Source: Teratosphaeria epicoccoides
Taxonomy: Eukaryota; Ascomycota; Dothideomycetes; Mycosphaerellales; Teratosphaeriaceae
Length of the DNA stretch: 64,000 nt
NCBI GenBank assembly: GCA_021401465.1
Contig: JADDMT010000008.1
Coordinates: forward strand, 62,001-126,000
Direction of reading: 5' to 3'
Position 1 is the first letter of the stretch, and every line of letters starts with the position of its first letter. Position numbers and translations under genes: made by a program. Below, in pieces: positions 22,191-32,706 of the stretch. The notes under the pieces are model-generated. The model saw nothing but the letters and a program-made list of their open reading frames with translations, searched no databases and was not told the DNA's origin.

Positions 22191-22459
22191 CTACGTGCAT
22201 GAACGGTTCTGACAAGTGCCTTGTCTTGGACTTTTCTGGAGTGTGAAGATCAGCATGAGCGCTTTGATCTCGGTGGCATGTGGAGTCGAGACGTGAGAAA
22301 TGGAAATGCACTCACATATCCAGAAAGGTAACACCGCGTGCCGTCCGACATGGAATTGCAGTTGAGCACAGGCACGCCGTTTGAGGGCGGGACGATGGGC
22401 ACGGCCAAGGCGGTCGCGAACGAGATGCAGAAGAGGACGAGGTGGAGGAGTGAGTGCAT
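22191..22459 (-). CDS. small secreted protein (62 aa, 4 mature Cys)
   Basis: Exons 22459-22316 and 22235-22191; the intron has GTGAGT and CTCCAG and joins Gly-Tyr to Lys-Ser-Pro in phase 0. Signal peptide residues 1-19 (MHSLLHLVLFCISFATALA), then a Pro-rich start and cysteines at 34, 43, 56 and 61. The exon-1 end (Cys-x5-Asp-Gly-x2-Cys then Tyr before GTGAG) is laid out like that of the gene at 23996-24366, suggesting distant relationship. Function unknown. Confidence 0.6.
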
Positions 22460-23995
22460 GTTGCTTGTACGGGTATGGACCGAAGATCTCTGTTGGCTAT
22501 TTTCGTCGGCGGACAGCTGCTTGGCCTGCGACACGGCAGGGATCCTGCTTTGCGAGCCCGACGACAGCAGCAGTCTAGTTGAGACGGAGGGGACGGGTGT
22601 GGATGGCGAGCTGCAGTCTGCAAAATTGGTTCTTGTTGAGGGTCGGAGGCGTAGTGAGGAGTGTCTAAGGCGGAAATGGTGCTGGCGGACTGTAGATGCG
22701 GACGGCGCGGCCTCTAGGGCCTTTTGGCATCGCACCAAGAAGCTTTGAGATGGCACCAAGCGCCATGGTGTGGTGTGGCATCATTTTAGATTTGTGTCGC
22801 GGCAAAGTCATCCAGGTCGCAGGAACCAGAGACCTTTTCGCGCTAGTGGCACAAGGATGCCGGCTGCGCGCTTTCCTCGTGCGTGCGCTGCCAAGCCGGA
22901 GATCCCGGCCGCACGCTGCACCACGCGGTTGATCGACCTGTGATGATCCGCGATGGAACCCCTTATCCACCCTCCTTCAGAGACAACACCGAATTGATCG
23001 TCGACGCCGTGGCCGGAGATTCTGGAGACCCAAGACGCGGGGGGCGGAGGGGGGCGGAGCGACTGGAGTGACCACTGCCACACCTGCCAAGCGCTCTTGC
23101 TTGCTTCCGAGACCGCCAGAGCGGTTTTGCAAAGGCCATCGTTGTTCGCCCCGTCTTCGGCAATGAAAGTGGATGGAAGCCCGAGCGGCCTAGAACGGCC
23201 CAAGCAATGCGTCTGTGGTCTTGGCAGCTGCCTCCAGGAGTCTTGGCGACGACGAGAATTTATATCAGAAGTAAGACAAGGCGTGAGAGGGTCTTGGATT
23301 CCCGGCATGCTGCAGCCCCACGTGTTCGATTTGCCAAGCCTGTCATCTCGGGCCACGTGCGGACAATTCAACCGGCACCACTTGTAAGTTGCAGCTTCAA
23401 ATGGTAGGTTCTGTGATGATAAACGAGTCTCTCTGGGCACCGCAGCCAAAATGAGTCTTGGTCATTACGCAGGTGGTAGACTCTCTCCCCGTCGTTCAAT
23501 GAACAGGCAGCAGTCAGTGCTGATTTGTCTCGTCAAAATGGCGGTCGGTGAAAAGGCGTATCACAATCTCAGTGGTGTTGCACGAATCCGAACAACCAGT
23601 GCTACGATGTGATGCGACTTCTAATGAAGCCCAATTGTGGCGTCCAACCCCCAATCGAGGTCTCTAAGCGTTTTGCCTTTTGACTGAGATCGATGGGGAC
23701 TGTAGGGCATCATAAAATGTCAACACGAACCAGCCAGATTCCACGCCGATGCCCCAACGCCGCACTGCGCGAGTCCTCCCGCTACGTCTGCAAGCGGCAG
23801 GACCCACAGTCTCCCCTGTCCGTTCGTCCTTGTCGTGTGCTGAAGGTCGAAAGCAGGCGACATACGCACCCGGGACATGCAACATAGTAAACATCGGCAA
23901 AGTTCCCTGGGGTACCGCCATATCGGGGGAGAACCAACCCCTGAATTCCCTAAGACCCTAAGACCCCCGCAAACCGTGACTGGGTCCTCTCTCGG
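22460..23995. other. intergenic, about 1.5 kb, no supported gene
   Basis: A 213-codon minus-strand frame at 22808-23449 lacks domains, signal peptide and family likeness, and is overlapped by other frames in GC-rich DNA. I treat it as chance. Confidence 0.4.
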
Positions 23996-24366
23996 TCACA
24001 CCTTCACCGTCTTGGGACAACAAACTCCACTCTCACACTCCGCCCCCAGCCTACACCCCGACTGCGCCCTGTCATCCCTCGAACACGTCGTGCCTTTGCA
24101 GAAACCGCCTACCCCGCCTACCCCGCATCCTGGGGAGCCGCAGGCGGAAGACTAGAAAGAAAATGATGCATCAGCTCACCGTCTGCGAGAAGAGCTGGAG
24201 CTGGCACGCTCACCGAAAAGGTGTATTCGCAATACACGCCATCCCGGGCGTCAGGCTTCTTGCAGTATGGATTGTTGGGGTTGGTTGCGGGTATGTAGTC
24301 GGGGCTGGGTTTTGGGGAAGCGAGGCTGAAGGGGAGAAAGAATGGGAGGAGGGTAAGTGGACGCAT
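23996..24366 (-). CDS. small secreted protein (102 aa, 10 Cys)
   Basis: Exons 24366-24214 and 24151-23996; intron 62 nt with GTGAGC, GAGCTGAT and TTTCTAG, phase 0. Signal peptide residues 1-16 (MRPLTLLPFFLPFSLA). Ten cysteines at 35, 46, 55, 60, 69, 74, 84, 90, 95 and 96; nearly all the second-exon ones are lost if the intron is retained. A Gly/Val-rich spacer (GCGVGGVGGF) lies between Cys60 and Cys69. The protein ends soon after a Cys-Cys-Pro-Lys. The pattern recalls small disulphide-rich fungal secreted proteins but no family is recognised. Confidence 0.7.
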
Positions 24367-24911
24367 TGTGGCCCGCTGCTGTTCGGTGGATGCTGATATT
24401 TTGTCGTGGATTTGAAATGCAGGCAGTAGAATGTGCGGCGCGGGAAGCGCCTTCCCTTGATATGATAGCCTGGGTCTCACGGATGACGACCGTGTGGCTT
24501 AGATGTTGGAGAACAGTCTCGATGTGAAACGTTCTCGATGGTTTGGTACGCATTGCGCGGTTATGTCATGACGTTCTTCTTGGCAGAGTTGGAGAGTCAC
24601 GTGCACATGCCTTGGACCCGCGCGAAGATAACGAGCTAGGCGAGCTGATCTCTTGGCCCGCGATCAGTCGAAATTTGAGGATGTATCGGTACGGAGCGGG
24701 CTGCTTGGTGCCTAGTGGCGCTACTGAAGCAGGAGCGAGACATCCGGTGTGCTGCCGTGGACACATACAGGCGTGAGACTGCTTGGAGTGGGCATAGGAT
24801 GTGTCGGTATGAGGCAGATACGAGGTCGAAATTCCGGCCGACATTCGTGTTGTTGTGATGGCGCGGGGGCAAGATTGATCCTCCATAGCACGTGCACGAC
24901 GTTGCGGCACA
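24367..24911. other. intergenic, nothing recognised
   Basis: Promoter side of the 24366 gene and 3' side of LCP5. No supported gene. Confidence 0.4.
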
Positions 24912-25994
24912 CTACCTTGCCATCTTCTTTGCCAACCGCCTCCTCTTCATCTCAAACGCATCACCCATCCCACTGCCCCGGGGACTATCCTCCACGGCCC
25001 GCGAGCTCCGCTTCCTCGACTTGTCCAACGCACTATCTCTCCCCTTTCGTCTCGTCAACTCTCCAATGCGATCCACACTCTCGCCCAAACCCTTCCACTC
25101 CTCGCCACCAAAGCCACCACCGCGGTCTCTCGCACTCTGTTTGCTTTTCTCCTTCGTACCAGCCGTAGGCAGACGCACGAGGTTCGTCTCTTCGTACTCC
25201 CGACGCTCGGCTTCTTTCTGCAGGTCCTTGGCGTTCTTGGTCTTGCGGCCGCCGGCGGTGATGGTGGAGCCAATGCTTGGCTCAGCCGTGGGAGCGGCAG
25301 AAAGCTCGTTGCTGATGTATTCGTCAACGGTGGCAGATCGACCTGGTCGCTGCTCGCGCTCTTTGCGGTCTCGGCTCTCGGGTGTAGGCATGACCGTGGC
25401 GGAGATGCGAGGAGGTCGGTATACGCCGTCCCGCTTGCTCTTGGCTCGGCTATTGAAGTTTGCGTCATCAGCAGTGGTACGGGCGAAGGCAGCAGCGTTT
25501 GGGCGGTGAGCCATGGCTGCGGCTTCCTCGTCTGAGTCCACATGGTCTGCGTCGCTGTCCTCGTCCCTCCCGTCTTCCTCATCTGCTCCTGCCTTCGCAT
25601 GTCCATTGACTATCTGCTTTGACGCTGCCTTGTGTGCCGTCGCTCTTTCCTCGTCGTCCGCTGCCTTGACCACCTTGTCGACCTGGTACTTGATCTTCTG
25701 TTCCAGCGGTCTTACACCTCTCTCCAAGTATACCCGATGCTCGACCAACTTCTTGGTAAGCGCACCATTGAGGCCTTGCGTATCCCCTCCATCTTTGATC
25801 GTGCGTATGACACTCAGATTCCGCAAAGCCAGCGCCTGCAGATATGCCAGGAAAATGTCGTTCTTGGCATCGAGGAGAGTGATGCCATTGTCGGGTGGAA
25901 GGAGCGACGACGGCGGGGGTAAAGTTGTCAATGCCGCCTTTGTCGCAGTTGTGAAGCTGGACAACACGTCCGGGAAAGCTGTTTCGCTGGCCAT
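24912..25994 (-). CDS. LCP5: LCP5/neuroguidin-like U3 snoRNP-associated protein
   Basis: Single exon, 360 aa, close to the family length. The N-terminal 100 residues form the Sas10/Utp3/C1D helical domain (LLDAKNDIFLAYLQALALRNL, HRVYLERGVRPLEQKIKYQVDKVV). The middle is acidic and disordered. A conserved YRPPRISATVMP segment follows, and the C-terminus has a basic tail (KRRRLAKKMAR). LCP5 works in the small-subunit processome, where it is needed for early cleavage of pre-rRNA in the nucleolus. Assignment is by domain order and the YRPPRI motif. Confidence 0.87.
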   Translation of the reverse strand: MASETAFPDVLSSFTTATKAALTTLPPPSSLLPPDNGITLLDAKNDIFLAYLQALALRNLSVIRTIKDGGDTQGLNGALTKKLVEHRVYLERGVRPLEQKIKYQVDKVVKAADDEERATAHKAASKQIVNGHAKAGADEEDGRDEDSDADHVDSDEEAAAMAHRPNAAAFARTTADDANFNSRAKSKRDGVYRPPRISATVMPTPESRDRKEREQRPGRSATVDEYISNELSAAPTAEPSIGSTITAGGRKTKNAKDLQKEAERREYEETNLVRLPTAGTKEKSKQSARDRGGGFGGEEWKGLGESVDRIGELTRRKGRDSALDKSRKRSSRAVEDSPRGSGMGDAFEMKRRRLAKKMAR

Positions 25995-26436
25995 AAGTAT
26001 CTGCGATTCCTGACTCCCTCACATGCAAAGTTGAGTTCGAGATCGATATCGGCGTCCCGGCGAGACTTCCTCCGAAATGGCGTCAGTTTCCTGGCACCTC
26101 GGCTTTCTGAGTTATTCACTGCCAACGATCAAATGGGACAATGACCTAGAGATCGATTGACTGAGGATCACATGCAAGAGTGACCCGGCAGACACTCTGG
26201 CAGCCTTGTAACATGGAAAGCTCTACGTCGCTTGGTGTCCCGGTCACGAGGGTCTCTCAGGTGAGATAGCGCCATACGATGCCAGACAAGGTGAAGCATG
26301 GAACTCTAGCCGCATTCCATCCTCGAAATGCCGCACAATCCATTCGGGGCTCCACCACCCGTCTAATCGTCCTCCCGGTACAGCCCAGCCCGCCATCTCC
26401 TCTCTCCGATTCTTCATAGCCCCTCCCCTCAAGTAC
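25995..26436. other. intergenic between LCP5 and the hydrophobin-like gene
   Basis: No gene supported. Confidence 0.4.
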
Positions 26437-26771
26437 CTAAACATCCACACACGTCGTATTGGCCTTGATGGCGAAGCCCTAGACGCCTCGTCAGCCACGC
26501 GTTCCATCCCAACTCGCAACCTGCCCAAGACTTACCGTGTCATTGACCGGACAGCACTTAAGGCTATAGATAGCCAGACAATTGCCGGTGTGACCACTGT
26601 CTGCAGGAGTCAGCTACGTTTGAGTTGGACTGCGGCGATGTAAACCTTACAGGTGCAGAGCGAAGAGTCGACGTCGCCGGCGTCGAGGACTTTGCAGCAC
26701 GCTGGGGCGCTGTCCAGGTCGCAGCTCAGTGTGGTGACGGCAAAGGCGAGGAGAAGAGTAAGGAGGTGCAT
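26437..26771 (-). CDS. hydrophobin-pattern secreted protein (75 aa)
   Basis: Three exons: 26771-26651, 26600-26536 and 26478-26437, with donors GTAAGG and GTAAGT, GCTGAC branch sites and CAG/TAG acceptors in consistent phase. Signal peptide residues 1-16. Cysteines at 17, 25, 26, 39, 48, 56, 57 and 72 give exactly C-CC-C-C-CC-C, the hydrophobin signature. The C3-C4 distance (13) is near class II, but C4-C5 (9) is shorter and C7-C8 (15) longer than in class II, so the class is unclear. Hydrophobins coat spores and hyphae and assemble at air-water interfaces. The pattern emerges only after splicing, which supports the model. Confidence 0.68.
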
Positions 26772-27461
26772 GGTCGTGTGCGATGGCGCTGTCGGTGTCG
26801 GTGGGAAGAAGTGAAGTATGTTTGCGTCGTGATAGCTTTTGCGTTGACGCTGTGTCAGCAAGGCTGCACATAGTGGAGACAGCAACAGAGATTGAAACAT
26901 AGAACTCGTTATAAATCGTCCAGTTCCTTGCCCGCGCATTGCAATCCTGTCTACAGGAGTCTCATGAAACGTTCCAGCCTTGACAAACTTACATAGTAGC
27001 AGCGAAATCCGTCCATTCAATCCAAATCGCTAGTTTACGCATGAAACAATGGAGAATGCTCGCCCCTTTCCAGTGGCGAGCCGGAGGCTCATGGGACCGG
27101 TCTCAGGAAGGCCAAGCGCGATGCAGACCATTGGCCGAGACGACGCCGCCCACACAGCTATCTTGGCAAAGCCCATTGGATCTTCCGGATGCTACGGTAC
27201 CGCCATGATTGTGTGCCCCGGTGCTCGTCTCACAACTCCGCTGTAGCAAGGCCTCAGTCAGTCATCCACCGAAACAAACCTGTCCCATCTGCCGGGAACT
27301 GAAAGTCAGGTAGCCCGTTGATTCCATCTGCCTCTGACCCCTTCGACATCGATGCAATGTCCTTGATTGAGTGTGAAGCGAGAAATTCCCCACTGCACTC
27401 CCGCAATCCAACTATTTGGCACCCTGCGACAATGTAGGTACCAAGAGAAGCCTTGCTCGCC
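26772..27461. other. intergenic, nothing recognised
   Basis: Promoter of the hydrophobin-like gene and 3' side of TMA23. No supported gene. Confidence 0.4.
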
Positions 27462-28664
27462 TCACTTCTTTCTGCCAGACTTCGCTTTCTTAACACTGGC
27501 CTGAGCTTCACTCTTCTTCGCTTTCCGCCCCTCCCGCCTCTCAGCCAACCACGCCCGCCGCGCCTTCTTAATCGGCTTCGGCAGATGCTTCACCTTCGCA
27601 CCCTCCCATATACGCGGATCTAATGGTATAGACATGCCCGGATGCCAGCTGAAAAGTTCGTCGCCGGCCTCATTCGTGATGACAGTCAGCTCACCAGCAG
27701 TTATACCGTCGATCGCCTGCTTGCTGAAGTCCGCTGGCACTGTACTTGATTTCTTGGTAGCGAGCCTCGGGTCGCCGATGGGGTCGACTATGAATGTCGC
27801 ACCGACATTGCCGCCTGTAACTTGTGGACTGGAGTTCTTTGCAGCACGTTTCTCGGTCCTACGCTTGATATACGATTCAACCGAAAGGCCTTTGTGTTGT
27901 GCTCGCTTGGTGTACTCCGCGAGCTTATGTCGCGAAAGACCTGTTTCAATTTCCTTTCGCTGACTGTCCGGAGCCACAGGCTCACCGGAAAGGTATGCTT
28001 GTGCAGCACGCCGGAAGTCTCGTCTGGACCTCTCCGGCTTTGCCGCATCTCCGGACAGCTTGTGTGACTGATATCCTGTCGCGGTGATGAATTCATGCAG
28101 CTTCTTGTCCTTCTCTACCGGTTTGAAGCACGAAGAGATGCGCTCTCCGGCCCGCTTCGACTTTGGTGGAATAATGCCGCACCGTACGGCTTTCCACATC
28201 AATTTCTTGACCTGACGATCCACGCGACCATCCTCCAGCTTCGCCGCCTTGAATGAGCCTCCTTGGTCATCGTCTTCCCGTTTACGCTTCCCTGACGCCA
28301 ATGACCTCGCCGTCACAGCCTCAGGCACAGGTGTCGGACTGCCTGAGGATGGGTCGCTCTCGCCAATCGTGCCTGCCATGCCCTCCCCCTTGACGAACCT
28401 GCCGTACAAATCGCCATTCTTGGCTCCGTGTTTCTGCAAATTACTCAGCACGCTCTGTTTCCCAGTCCCCATGTCCTTCAGCGCGCTGTCAAACGCTTTC
28501 AACCACCACTGGTCGCTCAGCGCAGTGTGCTTGCTCAGGCCGACCCCGAGTACGTCCACCTTTCTGCTGACCAGCAAAGGCTTCTTGATGCCTTTGCCCG
28601 TGTGGTCGAGGGAGTGACCATCACCGCGCCAACCATGCCGTCTCAGATAGGAAGATGCATCCAT
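27462..28664 (-). CDS. TMA23: TMA23-like nucleolar G-patch protein
   Basis: Single exon, 400 aa. The start MDASSYLRRHGWRGDGHSLD and the segment GKGIKKPLLVSRKVDVLGVG form the divergent G-patch of TMA23, followed by the conserved QWWLKAFDSALKDM. The C-terminal half is basic, rich in Lys/Arg and ends in repeated KK/RK clusters, as expected for a nucleolar protein. Yeast TMA23 acts in 40S subunit biogenesis and associates with ribosomes. The ATG at 28664 is used; the open frame extends nine bases further. Divergent from the GH31 pseudogene, with about 240 bp between. Confidence 0.87.
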   Translation of the reverse strand: MDASSYLRRHGWRGDGHSLDHTGKGIKKPLLVSRKVDVLGVGLSKHTALSDQWWLKAFDSALKDMGTGKQSVLSNLQKHGAKNGDLYGRFVKGEGMAGTIGESDPSSGSPTPVPEAVTARSLASGKRKREDDDQGGSFKAAKLEDGRVDRQVKKLMWKAVRCGIIPPKSKRAGERISSCFKPVEKDKKLHEFITATGYQSHKLSGDAAKPERSRRDFRRAAQAYLSGEPVAPDSQRKEIETGLSRHKLAEYTKRAQHKGLSVESYIKRRTEKRAAKNSSPQVTGGNVGATFIVDPIGDPRLATKKSSTVPADFSKQAIDGITAGELTVITNEAGDELFSWHPGMSIPLDPRIWEGAKVKHLPKPIKKARRAWLAERREGRKAKKSEAQASVKKAKSGRKK

Positions 28665-28902
28665 GACAGACACAGACGCAATGCCCTGAGGATGAAATTT
28701 TCACATGCCAATCATGACGAGTCAAGTTCCAGCCATGGCCCGTGCCCACGGTCTGGGGAGAATCCTGAGCCCGATGAGGGCCCCATTGACATGCGTGTGG
28801 ATCTGGTGTATGGTTTCGTGAGCTGCCACATCCTTCGATGACAGGAGCCTGGACCACCTGCTATCATTCCGCTGCGTCTGGACCAGAGCAGGCCTTCTCG
28901 CA

Positions 28903-31150
28903 ATGCTCACTCTGCAATCATGCAGGCTGCGCGCTCTTTTCGCATTGCTCCCCATATTCGGGACCGCCATCGAAATCATTCAAACTCCTGCCGGCAACGA
29001 TTTGTCGCTAGGTAACAATTTCACTCTTTGCTGGCAAGCAAACTATTTTGAGATCCTGCAAGGCAACACAAGCATCTGGTTTACTGTCCCCGGCAAGCCG
29101 TTCGTTGGCGCAAGTGCTGGTCAAGACATCGTGACAGGCTCGGGTGGCGCTGTCAACATCACCAATGTCGACGAAAATGAATGCAAAACCCAAAACGTTC
29201 TATCCTTCCAATACGTGGACTGGGAAGGCACAGTCACCGGAACTGCAGTTCAGGTCCGTGGTCAGGTGCTGAATTGTGGTGAGTCGTCTGCTCCTTACAG
29301 CCTGACATTCTGGATCTCGAAGGATTTGCAAGACCAAGTCTCTTTTCGCCTGGACATTGATGCACCTCCCAGCCTGGGTCTGAAGAAGCTGTATTTCAAA
29401 TGGGCTTCACATGCCAATGAGGACTTCTACGGCTTTGGGGCCCAAGCATCATTTGCATCGTTAAAAAACCGGAGCGTTCCTATCTTTTCTCGCGAGCAAG
29501 GAACCGGCCGCGGCGGTCAACCTCTCGCAGGTCCCCCGGATCCTCTTGGCGGTTTTGCAGGAGGCGACGAATTCACATCCTATACAGGCATAGCATCCTA
29601 TGTGACGACTGATGGTCGAGCATTCTACCTGACGGAGAAAAGTACCGCATACGCCAACTTCAACCTTACACAACCAAATGCTGTCACCTTGCGGTATCAT
29701 TCTTTGAACGTGGATGGTGGCTTCGCAAGGGGCAAGAACATGTCCCAAGCCTTGGAGAAGCTCACAGCAGCTACCGGACGGATGTCTACTCTGCCAGATT
29801 GGATAAATGAGGGAACAATCCTTGGTGTTCAGGGTAGTTAAGACAAGGTAAATGCCATCGTTGAGCAAGGCTCGAATTGGAGTTGCCCCCTTGCTGCTGT
29901 TTGACTCCAAGATCGGGTTGACAAGTGCGTTGTCTGCTGTTCTGCGTTATGCTCCGGGCGCTCACTGATACTCTTCTGTCTTGCAGACATAGCCAATCTG
30001 GCGCGTAGATCAACGTAGCACGATTTTGGTGGAATCATGAGTACGATGAAGCGCTCTCCCCTGTTCGTAAGCAGAACTTGACCGGACGAGGTCGATGAAG
30101 GCTAAGAATGTGCAAGGACGCAGTTTGTGCAAGACCTTCGCTCCAAGCACGACGTGCGCACGCTGTCTTATCAGCGACTTCCTTGTGAATGCTTCTACGA
30201 AGCCTGATGGCCACCGTCGGAATCTGTGCGAGGAAGCGACAGCCTTGGGCTGCTTCGTGCAAGACACCACGACGAACTCCACGAGCGTGATCTCATCTGG
30301 CCCTAGCCTTGATGCTGGGACCATTGACCTCACCAATCCTGAGCCCGTAGCTTTGTTCACAGCGGTAATGAAGTCGCAAGTCTGGCAATCCAATATCTCT
30401 GGCTACATGTCCGACTCTGGCGAACACACCCCTGTCACCGCAGAGAACAAGCTCTAGCACATGGAGCACGACGCTTTCTTCGCACACAACCAATACTCCT
30501 AACTATGGTCCAGGTCCCAACGCGAGCTCATCGAGGAGCTCAACTTGCAGCACGAAGACGTGGTCTTTCATTGATCGGCCGCCACGGGGTCTAACAGATA
30601 CCAGAATCTCTTCTGGGTCCGCGACCAGGACGTCGAGTGGGGCAGGATTGACGGCATCAAGAGCGTCGTGATGAGTACGATGCACATGGGCTGAGCTGGC
30701 TATACTTACTTGCACTCAGACCTTGGCGACCACACCGACGTGCTCACTTACGTCAACTTCAGCGTCACGCGTTCTGCAGAGCTTCTTGGCTGCTGGGGCG
30801 AGCCGCACCACGAAATTCACCTACTACGCTCACAACGCCCGCCTCTTCGTCGTCCTCGCTCCGTACCACCTTGAGATCCTTACGGCAGAATCCGCCACGC
30901 ACGGCTGGCCGCTCCTCAGAGCACCCTTGGTGTACCGTCCCGACGACCTCGTGGCTTGACAAATCAGCTCCTAAAGCTTCTATCTCGGCCCAGACGTCCA
31001 TGTCGCGCCGTTGCTCGAGGCACTGTCGTTTGAGGTGAAAGTGTATCTCCTGGGCAATGGGACGTTCACGCATGTATGGACTGGGGTCAAGTATCCAGGG
31101 CGGCAGATGGTCATGGTTGCGGCACGTTACGGGAAGCCGGCGGGAGGCTG
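28903..31150 (+). pseudogene. decayed GH31 glycosidase (alpha-glucosidase/sulfoquinovosidase-like)
   Basis: The first 312 codons (28903-29841) are open and start with a signal peptide. They contain the GH31 N-terminal domain, including EDFYGFGAQASFASLKNRSV and the IASYVTTDGRAFYL strand, up to GTILGVQGS. A stop at 29839-29841 then breaks the gene just before the catalytic barrel. Barrel fragments are still recognisable in shifting frames: the helix after the first beta strand near 29850-29900, SGYMSDSGEHTPVT at about 30410, RSAATGSNRYQNLFWVRDQD near 30580, NFSVTRSAELLGCWGE near 30760, YYAHNARLFVVLAPYH near 30830 and FEVKVYLLGNGTFTHVWTG near 31050. At least four stops and several frameshifts separate them, so it cannot make an enzyme. 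Confidence 0.85.
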
Positions 31151-32706
31151 AGACGTTTGGATTAGAGTCATTCTTGAAGTTTGAGGGAAGGACAGTTGTA
31201 CGACGTGGTCTGTGAAGTAAGTTCATGCATGTACGGGCTCAGCTGATCATGTTGACCCGCAGGTATTGACTAGAGCTGGACATAAGCATTTACAAGTCAT
31301 ACATCCGTAAATATGCTGTGAAAATGCTCCTCTGCCCTCTGATTCTGTCTGACGGAGTAGACGTTGACACCGCATAGGCATTCATAACCACCCATACACA
31401 CAAGATCCCCCTCCGAAGCATCACGATAGACAGAAAAGCTTTTCCGGCCCTCCAAAGGCCTCTACGGACGGCAGACTACGTACATGGAAGTGGCTCCCAG
31501 GATCGAAGCAATTCGGCAATCGAAAGAGCATTGCACCTTTCTACTGAGACGTCAATTCGGCCGACCTTGGAGACTGCGCACCACAACCTCGCCATTCTTC
31601 TACCGAGTCACCAATCGCCCGCCTGCATTACGACACCAAGACTCCGTGACGGACATATCACGCGGTTGGACCAAAGGCATTTACTATCCCATCGTGCTGA
31701 CGTGGTATGTTGATGCTATATCCCGACAACTACGCTCGCACACAGCAAAGGGCGAGGCAGCATATCCAAGCACTCAAGGTCGTTGGCCCTCTAGCCGAAA
31801 CAGAGAAGAAGAGCGCAGTGAGCACGTCAGAGACGCGTTAGAAGAGCAAATGCCGAAGTGATGTCTTTGAGTGTGCAATGGAGCTTTCACCTCGGGCGGC
31901 AGTAGATTCGCGAAAACGCAGGAGAATGCTCCTGCAGGATCGTCGGCGAGTGCGTCTGCGATAATGCACTCTCGCGATCGACCCCGGCGATGCGCTTACA
32001 ACCAGTGCTGTCACGGCCTCTGTGATATGCGCTGGCTTCTTGCAGGGTCTGGTGGCCTTAGAAAGCTAATGGAGTCATTGGAGTTGAAACAATGGGGATG
32101 CTGGCCACACGATCTTTGCGAGAGTCAACGGTGGTGGAAGAGCCCGGCTTTGAGTAGCATGTTGTTTATGCCCCACGACCGGACGATCGTTGCTGCTCAA
32201 GTCGCTGACCTCAGGGTCCGCATCGATAGGAGAAGCGTCGTGGAGGCTTGTGTGGCTAGACCCACCGGAGTGGTTGCCATCGACCAGGCGAGGACCGCTG
32301 TTAACGTGGAATATCGTGAAAAGGCCATGTAAAGAAGGGAGTGGGCAACGACAAGGCACCATTGAGCACAGTGCTGCCGTCGGAGCATTGAAGCAGGTCG
32401 GGAGGAATGATGTCGAGGTACAAGTGCAACCGGACTGCAATGTAGATGCGGATAGTCGGGTCGCTGAACGATGGGTATCATGAACTGCAGTCATCTGCAA
32501 GCCAAGCAGCCCGTCTCGACCGGCAGGTATCGAGTCTGGAGTGTATACATGATTATTTGTAGAAGATGTATATTTGTACATGTGCTGTGAGCAATCGCTC
32601 CCAATGCTGCTCTGTTCATGTCTATTGTCAAAATGCGGGCCAATGTCCATTTCCCATGTCTCTCCAATGCCGTGCAACGCTATCAAATCCACAAGCAAAA
32701 TTATCA
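31151..32706. other. intergenic, about 1.5 kb, no recognised gene
   Basis: Short frames at 31484-31861 and 31871-32332 (plus) and 32075-32710 (minus) show no domains. It may include degraded DNA linked to the GH31 pseudogene. Confidence 0.35.

Noticed and set aside
22808..23449. 213-codon minus-strand open frame
   Set aside because: GC-rich DNA with overlapping frames on both strands; no domain, no signal peptide, no family resemblance.
30095..30457. Separate 120-aa gene
   Set aside because: Its C-terminal part matches the GH31 barrel, so it is a fragment of the pseudogene that starts at 28903.
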